Of a stretch of DNA of 64,000 bases, positions 27,259 through 38,381 are shown piece after piece. Where the stretch lies: positions 2,542,001 through 2,606,000 of the forward strand of contig JAGKQI010000090.1 of the NCBI GenBank assembly GCA_018806915.1, written 5' to 3'. The notes under the pieces are model-generated. The model did not search any database, was not told the DNA's origin, and saw nothing but the letters and a program-made list of their open reading frames with translations. A program made the translations under genes and the position numbers. The DNA is from Phytophthora colocasiae. Its lineage: Eukaryota; Oomycota; Peronosporomycetes; Peronosporales; Peronosporaceae. The stretch's first letter is position 1. Each line of letters opens with the position of its first letter.

Positions 27259-29901
27259 AAAAACCGCTTTTGCTTCTCGGTCTTTCGTGTACGCCGTTTT
27301 GATCTTGGTTATCAATTTGCTGTCTGTGGTCACCTCGCTGACTGCCAAACTAAAGGACGCATCATTGAAACTGGTCACCCTCAAGTCATGGAAGTACTTC
27401 GTTTCTGGTTGCAAGTCTGGTCTTCGGCTAAGCGCGTCTGCAATCCCGTTCTTCGCACCTGGAAGGTATGAGAACGTAGGCTGATACTCCGCGAGGATAT
27501 CATACCAGCGTGCAAGACGACGATTCGCCATTTTCTGAGTAAAAAGACCTTCAAGACTCTTGTGATCCGTCTCCACGATTGGTGGCTTGTCCAAGCAGTA
27601 AATCCGAAAAGCTGCAAGCGCGTGAACAATTGCCAAAAGTTCTTGCTGCTGCGTCGGGTAATTGAGTTCTGCTGATTTCATCTTCCTACTGGTGTAAGCA
27701 ATGGGTAGCTCAACACCATCGACAACCTGGAACAGGACTCCTCCGACGGCAAACTTGCTAGCGTCCGTACGCAAATGCATAGGATGATTGAAGTCGGGCA
27801 AATGCAACACTGGTGGATTGCACAACCGTTTCTTCAGTTCCTTGAAGTTCTTCGACTGCTCTTCGTCGAAACGAATCTTTGCGTTGCGCTTGGACTTCTT
27901 CTTGAGCAAAGTAAATGTACTTGCTGTCAGCTCCGCGTAGTCTGGGCAGAATCGTTGGACGTATCCAGTTAAACCGAGGAAGCTGTGAAGCTCCTGTTGC
28001 GTTCTTGGTATTGGCCAGTCCTTGATGGTCTGCACCTTATCTGGATCCATCCGCACGCCGTTTCTTCCAACAAAATCTCCAAGGCATGGGATCTCGTCAG
28101 CGCAGAAGACGCACTTGGACAGCTTCACGTATAACTTGTTATCTCGCAAGATGTCCAAAGTTTTGCGGAGAGCGTCTAAGTGATCTTCAATCTTCTGCGA
28201 CTTCGTGAAGATGTAGATGTCATCGTAGAACGACTTCGTGTTTTCCAGATCGCGAAAAAGTTTTGACGTTAACCGATGCATCGTCGCTGGCGCGTTGCAG
28301 ACACCCATGGGCAGCACCAGATACTCCCAGAGTCCGTTTGGCGCCTGGAACGCTGTGAACTTGATATCTTCCGCCCGCATGCGGACTTGATAATATGCGG
28401 ACATCAAATCCATCGTCGAAAACCAGTACCCTCCGGCCATGGCGTCCAGTATGTCCTCTTTCCTCGTCATCGGTATACTTTGTCGTATCGTATTGGAGTT
28501 CAAGTACCGATAATCGTGTACGATCCGCCATCCAACTGGTTTCCGGACGCAGAAGGTTGGCGCAGCGTGTGGACTGATACTTGGTCGGATAAGTTTCTTC
28601 TTCACCATGTCTTCAACCCAGAGCACGATCTCGCGTTGTTGCTCAGGTGACTGCCGCCACTGTTGCCGATACATCGCAAGGTTGGGATCTTTCACGTCGA
28701 TCCTGTGCTCGATTTCACGCTTCTCCGGAAGACCTTCAGGGAGTTCAGGTCGAAACACCGTGTCCTTGTACTCCGTCAGCAAGTCAAAGGCAGGGTTCGC
28801 CCGGAAACTTTGCCAGTCTGTCTCCAGATAATGTTGAGCTTTAGCAGTTCCGACATTGTCGGGCTGGTCGCGCCGCTCCAAGGATCGGGCGACGTTTTTG
28901 ATCGTTTCGTTTGTCAGAACCAACATGAAGTCTGGTTCATCGATCGACTTGGTCTTGATTCTCAGGAACTTTCGCAGTTTCTTTCTCGTGATGAACTTGG
29001 TCTGTACACCAGCGTCATCTGTGACACCCATCGTGAACATCTTCTCCACGACGGACTCTCTTCCCTTGGTATCGCTGCTCCCAGGAGCAGTACCGTTGTG
29101 TCCCGACGACTTCCTCTCGTCTTCGCTTGCTGAACCCTTGCCAGCGGACACATCTTCTAGTTGCTCGCAAGCAACTCGTTGGGTCTCACTCTGCTCTGAG
29201 TCGTGAACGGGGTTCACCGCGGACCTCACATCCGTTTCCAGCGCGGCACCTCGACAGGAATCGGGTCTTTTCGCCGATAGGCCTTTCGCCCCGACAGATC
29301 TCCGAAGCCCGGAGGCAATCACCGGTCCGCCTTCCTCGATTGGCCCACAGGTTTCCCCCGCTCGTTCCCAGCGCAAAGTTCTCTCTTTTGTTCCCTCGAC
29401 TCGTCGACTTCTCCAGTCGATCTGTGGTTGCATGTCCTCGAAGAACGGTATGCCAAGAATGCAGTCAAATTCTTCAGGTATCGCGTAGACAACTGCGACA
29501 CACTCATACGGATCATCTAACCCAGAGACCACGATACTTAGCGGTAGCACCTCTAGCTGGGCCTCCACAATCTGGTTGTCTCCTAACTTGACTCGAATGT
29601 TCTTGTCGCTGAACCTTGTTGTTTTTAGCTGGTGTTCTTCTACCTACCGCTTCGACACGTAGATTGTGGTTGCACCACAGTCTAGAAGCATCTTTGATGT
29701 TTGCTTCACCTTACCGGCCGCACTGATATCACCGCTGACGGCGAATAGTGGACGGGACTTGTATACTAGAGGGTTCTCACTCAGAACATTAAGACTGATA
29801 TTATCAAACTTAACTGCTCCGGTTGCTTTCTCCTCCACGACAGGACCCTCTTTCACTGACGTGGCTTCTCGTTTCCCTGCTTCCCTTGCTCCTTCTTCCA
29901 C
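27151..29901 (-). pseudogene. Gypsy-2 protease, reverse transcriptase and RNase H
   Basis: The protease has DCGATT as active site (Ser/Thr replaced by Cys) near 29667. A TAG at 29644-29646 replaces the expected Trp codon just after YVSKR. The frame then stays open through CILGIPF, the reverse transcriptase (SPHAAPTFCVRKP, LPMGVCNAPATM, SFYDDIYIF as the catalytic YDD) and RNase H (LRTDASKFAVGG, ELLAIVHAL, YLPGAKNGIADALSRR). A long acidic linker separates protease and RT. Pol lies in the -1 frame relative to gag, with the overlap at 29855-29901. Confidence 0.93.
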
Positions 29902-30668
29902 GCGAAGCAGTTGGCCTTGATATGACCAGGTTTGTTGCAGAAGTGGCAGGTACGAGTCTCCTTGCTCTTGGAGTTCGACCTCGGTTTGAATCGTCCCTTT
30001 CCTCGGAAGGATTTTCCCTTGGACGTTTTCTTGTTGTCTTGGGCATGTTCATCAGAGGTCTTATTCTTTTCATGACGAACCTTGCGCTTACTTGCGTCCT
30101 CCACAAAGTGGGTTACTTCAAACTTGACAGCTAAGTCCATGGCGTCACTCAGCGTCTCAGGATTCTCGAGCTTCACGTAGCTCCGCGTGCGAGGCTTGAG
30201 ACCGTTTGCGTAGAACAGAACTTGGTCAAGCACGCTCATGCCTTCGACTCGGAAGATGAGGGCTGAGTACTCGCCGTTGTAGGTCTCGATATCCGCTGTC
30301 TGCTTCAGACGCTGGAGCTTCTCTCGTAGCACTGACTGGTAGTTCGACGCCTCGAAGTGTTGGAGCACATGCTCACGGAAAATCCCCCACGTGTGCTCTT
30401 CCACTCGCGTCGTCGAAGCCCAGTGCAGGAACCATCCCGAAGCTGGCTTCTCCATCGCCGACCCGGCGATTCCTGGTATCCGCGGGTTCGCGTCGTCGAT
30501 CGCGATCCCGTTAATGCGGCAGGCGTTCTCTATCTGGAACAGCCATTCGCGCACGTCTTCCCCCCTCTTGCCGGTGAACTTGGGCAGGTTGCTGGGCACT
30601 CGCGTGCGTTCCGCCATCGCTTGGTTGAGCCGGTCGATCTCGGCTTGAAGTTGTGCGTTCGTCGGCAT
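29853..30668 (-). CDS. Gypsy-2 gag
   Basis: A 271-residue frame from the ATG at 30668. The capsid-like region includes KFTGKRGEDVREWLFQIE and TYNGEYSALIFRVE; a basic region and one zinc knuckle (CHFCNKPGHIKANC) follow. It assembles the particle and binds RNA. Fifteen bases before the TGA (29853-29855) is the heptamer GGGAAAC, in the right phase for a -1 shift into pol. Confidence 0.9.
   Translation of the reverse strand: MPTNAQLQAEIDRLNQAMAERTRVPSNLPKFTGKRGEDVREWLFQIENACRINGIAIDDANPRIPGIAGSAMEKPASGWFLHWASTTRVEEHTWGIFREHVLQHFEASNYQSVLREKLQRLKQTADIETYNGEYSALIFRVEGMSVLDQVLFYANGLKPRTRSYVKLENPETLSDAMDLAVKFEVTHFVEDASKRKVRHEKNKTSDEHAQDNKKTSKGKSFRGKGRFKPRSNSKSKETRTCHFCNKPGHIKANCFAWKKEQGKQGNEKPRQ
29871..29877 (-). 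promoter_or_regulatory. Putative -1 ribosomal frameshift site GGGAAAC
   Basis: In the gag frame the codons are CAG GGA AAC, so the heptamer has the canonical X XXY YYZ phase. After a 6-nt spacer, CCACG can pair with CGTGG about 20 nt further on. The pol frame is exactly -1 and overlaps gag here. Confidence 0.6.
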
Positions 30669-30704
30669 GGTTTTCAGGTTGCTGGGACCAACAAGTGCTA
30701 CCAG

Positions 30705-30899
30705 TATATCTTGACAGGGAAGCTTTGGGGGAGGGCGCGCTAAAGTAGAAGTGCCGCCCCCGCAGTTCAGACGGATGGAAGCTTCTAGAAGCTTCCACAG
30801 CCGTCCTACATCTGCTTGTATATTAATTACTATACTAATACATTCCCTAGTACTAACCGCCCATTGCAATAAAATAGTAATATCACCCAATCAGATACA
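30705..30899 (-). repeat. Gypsy-2 5' LTR
   Basis: 195 bp, identical to 24030-24224. It is followed on the minus strand by CTGGTAGCACTTGTTGG, where a primer-binding site would lie. Confidence 0.93.
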
Positions 30900-30904
30900 G
30901 AATG
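30900..30904. repeat. Gypsy-2 target duplication, right (GAATG)
   Basis: Right-hand copy of 24025-24029. Confidence 0.93.
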
Positions 30905-31984
30905 CGTTTTGAGGCGTGTGAGACGTTCTCGTCGCTAGATTACGCGAAAGTCGCAATAGACCTGCTGGATGGCTCAATGTATGCACAAATACGCGGTGCG
31001 AAAAATATAATTTATCACTGCGTCCCACACAGATTGTCCGAAGCGCCAGTTTCCAAGGCAACGGAATGAGCAACATGTTAATCAGTTCTGGCTATTCTAT
31101 CTGACAATTGCAATCCATAAGAAATATATTTCCGACTGTGCGAAGTTTGTTCATACAAGTTGGCAATGCACCCATGTGGTGGCATCTATAACTCTACAAC
31201 GTGACATCAGCGTTGAAAGAATTCTCAAGGCCTTGCCTGTCATAAAGTTGAGCGGTGGTCAGCGCAAGCGACCTGGTCCGTTAGCAGCAGTGAAGTGAAC
31301 TAAATTGATTAACTGGTGAGTGGACAACTCGTTGGACTTCAGATATTCTGTCTTAATCTTCAGCTTGTCTAGATTGACGCTTGAGCAATCCATAGATGAG
31401 GAGTTTGTTCCAGGTGAGCATCTTTTTGGCGGGTCAAAGCAAAGTTGTCGGATCAATAATGTAATGGTTGTACCATCACAGTTGAGCTCGTTGGCATACT
31501 GGTAGATATACTGGTAGAGCCTCTTAAACGACGACAGTACGTTTGCTATGTTGGTAGTTGCGCCTCCGTTTTTCGAAAGTGAATGTCATTCCGAAGTCTC
31601 CATGTTGCATGAAAGGCTACGGCAATCTGAACTCTCGATAGGAGTAATATCTCTTGTTGATACTTCCTCCAATTTTTGGGTACGTCCTGCGGCTTTCGGG
31701 AAGAGCAATACTTTCCAAGTCAATTCAGCTCTAAAGAATCGTGACTTGAATGATCATATCTGGAGCCAGAGCGGTTGTAAAGCAGGGCACAAGAAAAAGC
31801 AATGTTCCGTCGTTGTAGTGGCTGGTTGAATCCAAGCCATGCCCACTGCACTGGGCTGCACAGATGGCGAGGTCGAGCTGCCGCACAGACTGTGAAGCCG
31901 AGCTGGCATAGAAGTCAGAGGACGAGTAGATCGAAGCTGTGGCAAGCATAACGATGAGATTAGTCAGATTACACTCTACCTTAG
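30905..31984. other. No gene recognised
   Basis: About 1.1 kb of short open frames without recognisable domains. A plus-strand frame at 31548-31829 (93 codons) has ordinary composition but no motif, start signal or continuation. It probably held the sequence into which gypsy-2 inserted. Confidence 0.4.
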
Positions 31985-32075
31985 AGCGAGCAAGCAATAG
32001 ACCAAGGTTGACAGGAAGCGCCAGCTTCCCTCGCGTGTGTTCGTGTTATCGAGACCCACTACAGTCGTCTCTAAT
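31985..32075 (+). repeat. LTR-end fragment, diverged
   Basis: Contains GGAAGCGCCAGCTTCC and CCCACTAC in the same order and spacing as the minus-strand LTR end at 236-300. Probably a solo or truncated LTR of that family. Confidence 0.4.
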
Positions 32076-32114
32076 GCTTGGCATGTTGGTCGAACACACT
32101 GCTGAATTGTTGGA

Positions 32115-32384
32115 TTGAGCGATGTCAGAAAGTATAACCGTAAACCCACGGGTCCGTTACCAGAAGGAGGCGACAATACTCGAGAGTTTACGCTCGCTGC
32201 AGATGATGGTGGTGAAGACGAGCAGTTTCTTCTCGCCAAAGTCGTCTCCTGGGGGGAGAAAGACGGCTGTTACTTCTGGGTGACCACGATTTCGCACGGT
32301 GCTCAAGTGAAGATGGAGTACCAGGAGCTAGCCGAGTGTCTTAATCGAGCCTATACTCACGGGGCAGACGTTGTGGCTTACTAG
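32115..32384 (+). CDS. Hypothetical ORF (89 codons)
   Basis: A complete frame with ordinary amino-acid composition, acidic in the middle (ADDGGEDEQF), ending in an AYTHGADVVAY stretch. It ends 198 bp before the convergent GAF gene's stop. No family recognised. It may be a fragment. Confidence 0.25.
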   Translation: MSDVRKYNRKPTGPLPEGGDNTREFTLAADDGGEDEQFLLAKVVSWGEKDGCYFWVTTISHGAQVKMEYQELAECLNRAYTHGADVVAY

Positions 32385-32581
32385 GTCTCGATTGGGCTGC
32401 CACAAGCGGTTTCTCAAGGATGCGCTAGTGAGAAGGCTTTAGAAGCTGAAGAGTTGGTGCACAGTTAAAGCTACCAGGTTAACTCTGTGACTGCAATACA
32501 CTTCTGTGTTGATGTACTTTAAATGTATCTTTTTTAGTTTTACTCGCAAATGCGCTTTTAGCGATCTCGATTACTCGAGGT

Positions 32582-34198
32582 TCATCCTTTTGAAGGATTA
32601 CTTGAATTGACTCCGATTTTACTCGTGTTTAAGCCCGTTCGCAGATTCCGACAGAGCAATGCGATACACTCACACCTCTCCAACGCGATAGACAGCCCCA
32701 AAGCCTTCACTGGAGTCAGCTTCCCAGATACCTGAACGACTGCTAGCTCCCGGTTCTCGTGTAAAACCGGCACTACCAGTGTCGACGCGAACGGGTGCTG
32801 AACTAACCGATCTGCATTGTCTGTGGCCCCAGAGTAGCTCGAGTGTCGAGTCATTTGCCCTGCAGACAGGAGCAGTGGTCGTTTGGTGTGGTAGACGAAA
32901 GCTGCCAAGCCACACGGATTTCCATGGCTCATATGGGGTAAAACCGAGCGTACCGTGCTTAACTGAGGTTTTAGATCCGCTAACTCGTTCTCTGGAAGAC
33001 GCGAGGGCATGCGACACCAGAATTCCTGCCCGGATTTGTCCACAACTAGCACCAGCACTTGTTCAGTCTGCATTAGCTCGCGACATTCGTCCGTTAACGT
33101 CTCTGCGAGCTCGTATAAGTGAGTGCTCTCTGCAACACGTTGAAGTGATCGGGCCATGACCTGAAAAGAGTGGTGCAAGTGAGCATCTGCGAGCCACACT
33201 GCTTCACTTCTAGGAGCCAATCTCGAGTGCTGCGGTCCAGCGTATTGTCGTGTAATGTTACGAGCTGGTGGCTTAGTAGCTGCTCGAACGCTTGGCCCAC
33301 ATGTGAAGTAAACGAAGTCGTACCTGAAGAACCGGCGACTTCACGTGGTTTCTCGATGGTCTCACTTGCTGGAGTTAAAGGCAATAACCCTTTCCAGATA
33401 TCGTCCGAGAAAACGTTTTTAACCTGTAAAATCTCCCGTCGACCGGCAGTAGGGACAGCACTGCCTGAATTACTGTTCCTTCGACGCAGAGCTGGTGAAC
33501 TTGTTGGTGTAGTAGGTGTACTGCAGTAGAGCTGGCGAGTTCGCTGGAGTACCAATTCGTTCTCCTTCTCTTGGACGATAATGTGCGCTTTTTCTAGCAG
33601 CCGTTCGAGACGCGAAAGCTCATGTGAATAGCTAGCCAATTGATGCGCGTGCCGCTGCTGTAGGTCTCTTCGTTCTTCCTTGCTTTCTCCAGTTTCGTGG
33701 CGTACATTTGAACGTCTTGGGAAGCGGATTTTCCCCCACAAGTGCACGTTTGATCAGCTGAAAGTGTTAATGGAGTCTTCAACCGAGGACTTTTCCGTGG
33801 GTTTTGCCTAGGAGGTGACAATGGCCGTCAAAGTGCCGTTTTCCTATCTTCTCTGTCTTCAGTTTTAGGTGGCCTTGGTACAGCTGGTAGCACTACTTCG
33901 TGAGCTTTTGAAGTCGGGTAAAGAGCTCGAAGGGTCTGTTTGTGCATGTGAACTTCAATGCGTAAACTCTCGATCAACTGCAAGTGCTGCTTTTTTTCTT
34001 CCGCCATCGTCATCACTCGTTTCTTCTGCTGCTCCAATTGCTGACTCAGATGTTTGTTCACAGCTCGAAGTCGAGAAATCACAGTGTACGTGTGCTGGTC
34101 GTAGTAAATCAGGCTTTGTCTCTCCCGCTTCCTTTTCATTTTCAATTGACATTCCGTTGTCAAATTTACCAAATTTCATCTTCTGCGTTTTCCTTATT
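32582..34198 (-). pseudogene. Coiled-coil/GAF-domain gene, main part
   Basis: Minus-strand frames in order: a coiled coil (VNKHLSQQLEQQKKRV, then KKQHLQLIESLRIEV), a linker with CTCGGK, a second coiled coil (SYSHELSRLERLLEKAH), a Ser/Thr/Pro linker, and a GAF domain (LVLVVDKSGQEFW, HPFASTLVVPVLHENRELAVVQVSGK) ending at 32582. GAF domains bind small ligands or mediate dimers. Frame changes near 33830-33780, 33650 and 33215 may be introns or lesions. The N-terminal exon (50107-50243) is separated by gypsy-3, inserted in coding sequence, so the gene is disrupted. Introns and lesions cannot be told apart here. Confidence 0.5.
34194..34198. repeat. Gypsy-3 target duplication, left (TTATT)
   Basis: Differs in one base from TTATC at 50107-50111. 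The LTR begins TGTGACGG at 34199. Confidence 0.6.
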
Positions 34199-34356
34199 TG
34201 TGACGGGCTTCTGTCACACGGCCGCCGTGGTACACGGCGACCAATTAGATTAGCTTGTGTTTTGTTGGTTCACGGCGCCCGACCCGGGCGCCACACAGAT
34301 TGAATAGATAGAGTTACATTTACCACAAACAAGGAGCACCGCCCCGTCCGTCCACA
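34199..34356 (+). repeat. Gypsy-3 5' LTR
   Basis: Starts TGTGACGGGC and shares about 148 bp with the LTR at 49954. The last few bases differ (CCGTCCACA here, CCGTTACA there). Confidence 0.85.
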
Positions 34357-34361
34357 CGACC

Positions 34362-35498
34362 ATGAACGACGCTTCCTATTTCACTGAAGGGGCTGGTGCT
34401 GCCCTCGAGCATGCCAGCTTCCCCCACTTGTCCGCCTTCGAGTGGGAGGCGCTACACCGCCTTGCCGCGGTGTCCGGAGAAGGAGTCATCAAGACCTTGC
34501 TGACTGCCGGAACGGAAGAAGATCAACGGCTGGCTGCTCACGAGTTCATGGCGCGTGAGCTCGCCGACCAAGAACAAGACTGATATCGTGAAGCTCGATG
34601 TCTCCTGTTACAGTGGCGATGGCGCCGCTCGCCTCCAGCTGAACCGCTGGTTCTGTGAGATACAGGTGTTGGACATCGCGATCGAAGCTCGGCAGCTGTC
34701 TACCGAGTTCGCTCGTATCCGGTTCCGTCCAAGTTAACGGGGAAGGCCAAGGAGTGGGCTCTCGGCAAGGTAGCCGACCCCTCCTGCTTTACGACGATGG
34801 AATCACTGAAAAGCGATCTCCGCCTGGCCTTTGAGCCCTCTCAAGACGAGAGTGTTCAACGCTCGGCGTTCCTCTCGCTAAAGCAGGTACGGATGTCCAT
34901 GCTCGAGTACATCCAACGGGCTCGTCACTTGGTGTCGTGCATCACGACAAATCCGGTGGACATGGCGACTCAAGTCCATGTCTTTATCTCTGGCATGAAC
35001 GCTGGTTACCAGCGCTTCTATCTGACTCGGAAGACGCCCGAGTCGCTGGAGGAAGCGTTTGAGACGCTGCGAGAAGAGTACAGCGAGTCCGCCTCCGAGG
35101 CATTCTCTCTCACCAGACCCCCAACTACGGAGCCCGAGCCGATGGAGATTGACGCCATCCAAGATTATCGTGGTCGTCGGCGTGACAGCTCGCCGACGAC
35201 ATCTGCTCGTCCAGCTCCGAATACTGGTCGCGGTTCACGTCCTCTTCGTTGCTTCCACTGTCGGAAACTCGGACACCGCGCGGCTGTGTGCCGCGCCCCT
35301 GCTCCGGTACTCGCACACGTTGTTGCCGACGATGCGGATGATATGGTCGCCGACCAAAAACACGGCGACAACCAGTTGGTGCGGGGCGCCCTACTGGATG
35401 TGATGAGGAAGACGGATCTCTGGTGGCAGATCATCCTCCCAGCCCCCCTGTGCTTCATGCGCAATTCTTTGCCACCACCTCCGGCAGTTCCATCTCAG
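34362..35498 (+). pseudogene. Gypsy-3 gag
   Basis: The ATG at 34362 (MNDASYFTEGAG) follows the LTR closely. After frameshifts near 34575 and 34735 the capsid-like region continues ([28 protein letters not shown]) to a zinc knuckle ([14 protein letters not shown]) near 35250. Sequence matching gypsy ends about 35498, where Harbinger sequence begins. The protease continues at 44671. Confidence 0.8.
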
Positions 35499-35677
35499 GT
35501 AAAGTCACCTCGAGTAGATCAAATGATAAACATACCAGCAGACGATCGAGATCAACAAATTCACGCAGCTCTTCAATAATGTCAAAGACCCAAGCAGGGT
35601 TATCAATAAAAAATTTCAACAACATCGTGTCGCGCTTGGCTGGAACGTTGCCACATAGGAGTTATAAGGTGTAGGAA

Positions 35678-36661
35678 GTGAGTGGAGAAGATCCCATCTC
35701 GGCTCCAATTATGCTCATGACTACCCTGCGCTATCTCGCCGGAGGATCATACCTTGATATCCGCCGTACCGTTGGAATTAGTAGGTCCTCGTACTATCGA
35801 GTCATCACCGCTACAATGAATGTCATTCTCTGTATTCGTGAACTGCGGATTGAGTTCCCTAGCAACGACACAGATCGCGAGATAGCAATGAAGGATTTTA
35901 GAGACATCAGTTCTGGTGGGGTGATACGGGGGTGTATTGGTTGCGTGGACGGTTGGCTATGTGTTATCAAGTCTCCAAGTGCCGACGACGCGGGAGACGT
36001 GGGTGCCGGACGCTACTACAGCGGGCAGTACGCGTGTCCCGGTATTAATGTTCAGGCCGTATGCGATGCACACTGTCGGTTCACAGCGGTCGATGCGAGT
36101 TTTCCCGGCAGCACAAATGACGCGCGCGCTTTTCGCGATACTGGAGTGGCTCGGATGCTTGATTCGCTTCCGACAGGCATGTACATCATAGGTGACAATG
36201 CGTATCCGGTAGGCGAACACCTACTCACTCCATTCACTCGCAACCAAATTGTTGATGAGTATCATGACTCCTTCAACTTTCACGCGAGTCAACTTCGTAT
36301 AAGGATTGAGATGGCCTTTGCGCTCCTAACGACTAAGTGGAGAATTTTTCGTGCCCCGCTTGAGCGTAACCTGATGAATACTTCGAAGACTATATACACC
36401 GCTATGATGCTTCATAACTTTGTCATCAATAGGCGCATGATTACCGACAACGACTTCAGCATTTTTGATGAGCGTATTCGCCCGCTCCGCGTAGGCGAGC
36501 AATCTCGACACGTCAACGACGTGGCCAATCTTATGGGTTATACGTCCAGCGACATTGGTGTCGAACATGGCCAAAGCTATACAAGAGACTACATCGTTCA
36601 ACTACTCCGTGCTAACAACACTTTGAGACCACAATCAAACCTTAGACGCAATCAACTGTAG
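35678..36661 (+). CDS. Harbinger transposase
   Basis: An intact 327-residue frame. Helix-turn-helix-like start (DIRRTVGISRSSYYRVI), then the DDE core: Asp in GCVDGW, Asp in IIGDNAYP, Glu in RIRIEMAFALLTTKWRIF. In-frame coding similarity appears to extend upstream beyond the start (FNNIVSRLAG near 35620), interrupted by a TAG at about 35672, so this ORF may lack its N-terminal ~60 residues. It would cut the element ends together with the Myb-like partner. Confidence 0.88.
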   Translation: MSGEDPISAPIMLMTTLRYLAGGSYLDIRRTVGISRSSYYRVITATMNVILCIRELRIEFPSNDTDREIAMKDFRDISSGGVIRGCIGCVDGWLCVIKSPSADDAGDVGAGRYYSGQYACPGINVQAVCDAHCRFTAVDASFPGSTNDARAFRDTGVARMLDSLPTGMYIIGDNAYPVGEHLLTPFTRNQIVDEYHDSFNFHASQLRIRIEMAFALLTTKWRIFRAPLERNLMNTSKTIYTAMMLHNFVINRRMITDNDFSIFDERIRPLRVGEQSRHVNDVANLMGYTSSDIGVEHGQSYTRDYIVQLLRANNTLRPQSNLRRNQL

Positions 36662-36698
36662 ATTTCTTGATCTTAAGTCATTCAGGACCCACTAGTGC

Positions 36699-37950
36699 TT
36701 AATATAGCTTTCTTTTTAGCTCGCACGTGAGCAATGTCTGCGTTAACTCCTCCAGATCTGCTGCAGTGTAGATGCCTTGGAGGTCAGATAACATTCGCTC
36801 TCGTAGTGCCATCAGCGAGCTTAACGAAGCAACAAGCTGTGCAAATCGGCAATCCTGTTCAAATGCTTCGGCTGTGGAGTTGTTCGAACGGAGGGTATCC
36901 AAAATACCGACAATTAACTCGCGGTCGACCTTGGTAGGGCTCTTCGTAGAGCGATGCTTCTTTGATTTCGGCTGGTCGTCACTTTCGCTGTCGCTTTCTG
37001 TCTGCATGGTATTTAGCCGTGCTCGTTTTGGTAGTTTCCCTTCGACAGCCTCTAAGAGGCCTGGTTTGGTCTCAAGCCACTCGTGCATGTACAATACATC
37101 GATCTTTCCTGAACAGTAAGCGAAGAAGTCGTTATCGTGCATTCCAGATACGCGAGAGTTTGCGAGGGCAAGAGCATATCGAGATGAAACGTCCTTCCAC
37201 ATTTCGCGAAGCTTGGAGGCGTCATGGCGAACAATGAACCCTGGATGGCACTTCGAGAAAGCAGCGAGATTCGACGCGAGTTTATCTAGATCCGCTCTTG
37301 GCTTCACGAAAATGGCATGGAAGTCCGTCCAGAAGGAGGAGTTAGCATGGATTTCGTTGGAATCTAGCTCTGCACGAGTCGGTCTGCGATCGATTTCGTC
37401 TATTCGGCTGACGAACTCGTCGGAAAACATGACATTCAACAGTCGTAGCATGCAATGACGAGTGCGACGCCTAGCACCTTCCGCTGGTAAAGCCAAAGCC
37501 TTGTTCGGTCCTTCTTCAACTGCTAGCCGCTGCATTTCAGCAAAAGCGCACTTCTGTTGCATCAGAAGCGCAATGTAGCTTGTGATCATTGGCGTCTGGT
37601 CCTTTCTTGATGATGCGAAGCTGCCGCAAGTAGCATTCCGTTCGCAATTGCTTGGCGCCAAGTGTCGCCAATCTTGATTCCGTCTCCTCTGCTGACATCG
37701 CGTCGCAAAAGAGAAGATCTCCGATATTCATAGCTGGGGTAGGATGAGCTTCAACGGTTCCTTTGACGACCGTGCTGGTTGTAGAAGGTGTAGAGTGATC
37801 GGCAGACATTCTGGCAGACGACGGTGGTTGAGCTGTGACTGGGACAGGTGAGACCTGTTGGGAGAAAATCGGAATGATCATGGGAGCTCGTCTTTGTCTT
37901 GCTAAAGATACGATTTTATCCCATCGATAGCTATACCATTGAAGTGGCAC
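36699..37950 (-). pseudogene. Harbinger-associated Myb/SANT-like protein
   Basis: Two minus-strand frames overlap. The first (37537-37950) starts MPLQWYSYRWDKI and is Ser/Thr/Pro-rich. The second (36699-37661) has SSFWTDFHAIFV, KLREMWKDVSSRYALALANS and DNDFFAYCSGKIDVLYMHEW, a pattern repeated in oomycete proteins and typical of trihelix/Myb-like DNA binding. A basic KSKKHRSTKSPTK stretch is a likely nuclear signal. One frameshift near 37600 separates the parts. The partner binds element ends and helps nuclear import of the transposase. Confidence 0.6.
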
Positions 37951-38138
37951 ACCTCATGAGGTGGGTCATCCTTCCGGCCACTCTCCGTCCACGTCCACTA
38001 CCCCTAATTTTGCGCTGTGGACGTGGATCTGATTCCAACAAGCGGACACATGTGGCGTCTACCACCATCTGCAAGGACGAGATTCTATTGGGCCCCAGGA
38101 GGCAAATCCACCGTTATTTTTTTTGCTAGGACCGACCC

Positions 38139-38218
38139 TTAACTTGAATATACTTATCTAATCTTTTGTATATTACACCACAGCCTCTGCCTCCACTGGC
38201 TTGTGGCTCATTCTAACA
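38139..38218 (-). repeat. Copia-B 3' LTR, truncated
   Basis: 80 bp matching the outer end of the 44377-44669 LTR (TGTTAGAATGAGCC on the minus strand). It breaks off at TTA where Harbinger begins. Confidence 0.85.
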
Positions 38219-38271
38219 CTCCCACTAAGTGTACACTTATGTGGAGACGTCTTTCACTCCAATCTTATCTC

Positions 38272-38275
38272 TTAA
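38272..38275. repeat. TTAA target site, left of piggyBac-2
   Basis: Flanks CCCCTCCAGCCCGG; second copy at 39824-39827. Confidence 0.85.
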
Positions 38276-38381
38276 CCCCTCCAGCCCGGAGTGCTGCATA
38301 ATGCAGCTTAGGCCTTTTTATTAAGCTGCATTATGCAGCGTAACGCTGAATTTATCTTGATGTTTGTATGTGAAAAAAAAT

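Larger units (their letters stand above)
24030..30899 (-). mobile_element. Gypsy-2, complete Ty3/gypsy chromovirus (6,870 bp)
   Basis: Two 195-bp LTRs, identical by eye, with a 5-bp target duplication GAATG. Coding order on the minus strand is gag, protease, reverse transcriptase, RNase H, integrase, chromodomain. A purine-rich tract (AAAGGGAGGGTGAG) abuts the 3' LTR. Between integrase and 3' LTR lies a long ORF on the opposite strand (24394-25761). Identical LTRs mean a recent insertion, although the copy carries a nonsense codon and a homopolymer frameshift. Confidence 0.95.
35499..38138. mobile_element. PIF/Harbinger element, left end missing
   Basis: Holds the two convergent genes typical of Harbinger: a DDE transposase (+) and a Myb/SANT-like protein (-). 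The right end (minus-strand GGGTCGGTCCTAGC) abuts TTA within the Copia-B LTR, the usual 3-bp Harbinger target. No matching left terminal repeat exists; gypsy-3 gag joins it directly at about 35498, so the left end and part of the Copia LTR were deleted. Confidence 0.75.

Noticed and set aside
25867..29591. Plus-strand open frames opposite gypsy-2 pol
   Set aside because: They overlap conserved RT and integrase domains on the minus strand and have no independent motifs, unlike the antisense ORF at 24394-25761.
23040..32582. A second inversion joining the GAF remnant at 23050 (+) to the GAF gene ending at 32582 (-)
   Set aside because: Orientation would allow it, but no base-level join is visible, unlike the 6128-56850 case.
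38101..38138. Run of eight T near the Harbinger end as a terminator
   Set aside because: It belongs to the Harbinger terminal region; no gene ends there.
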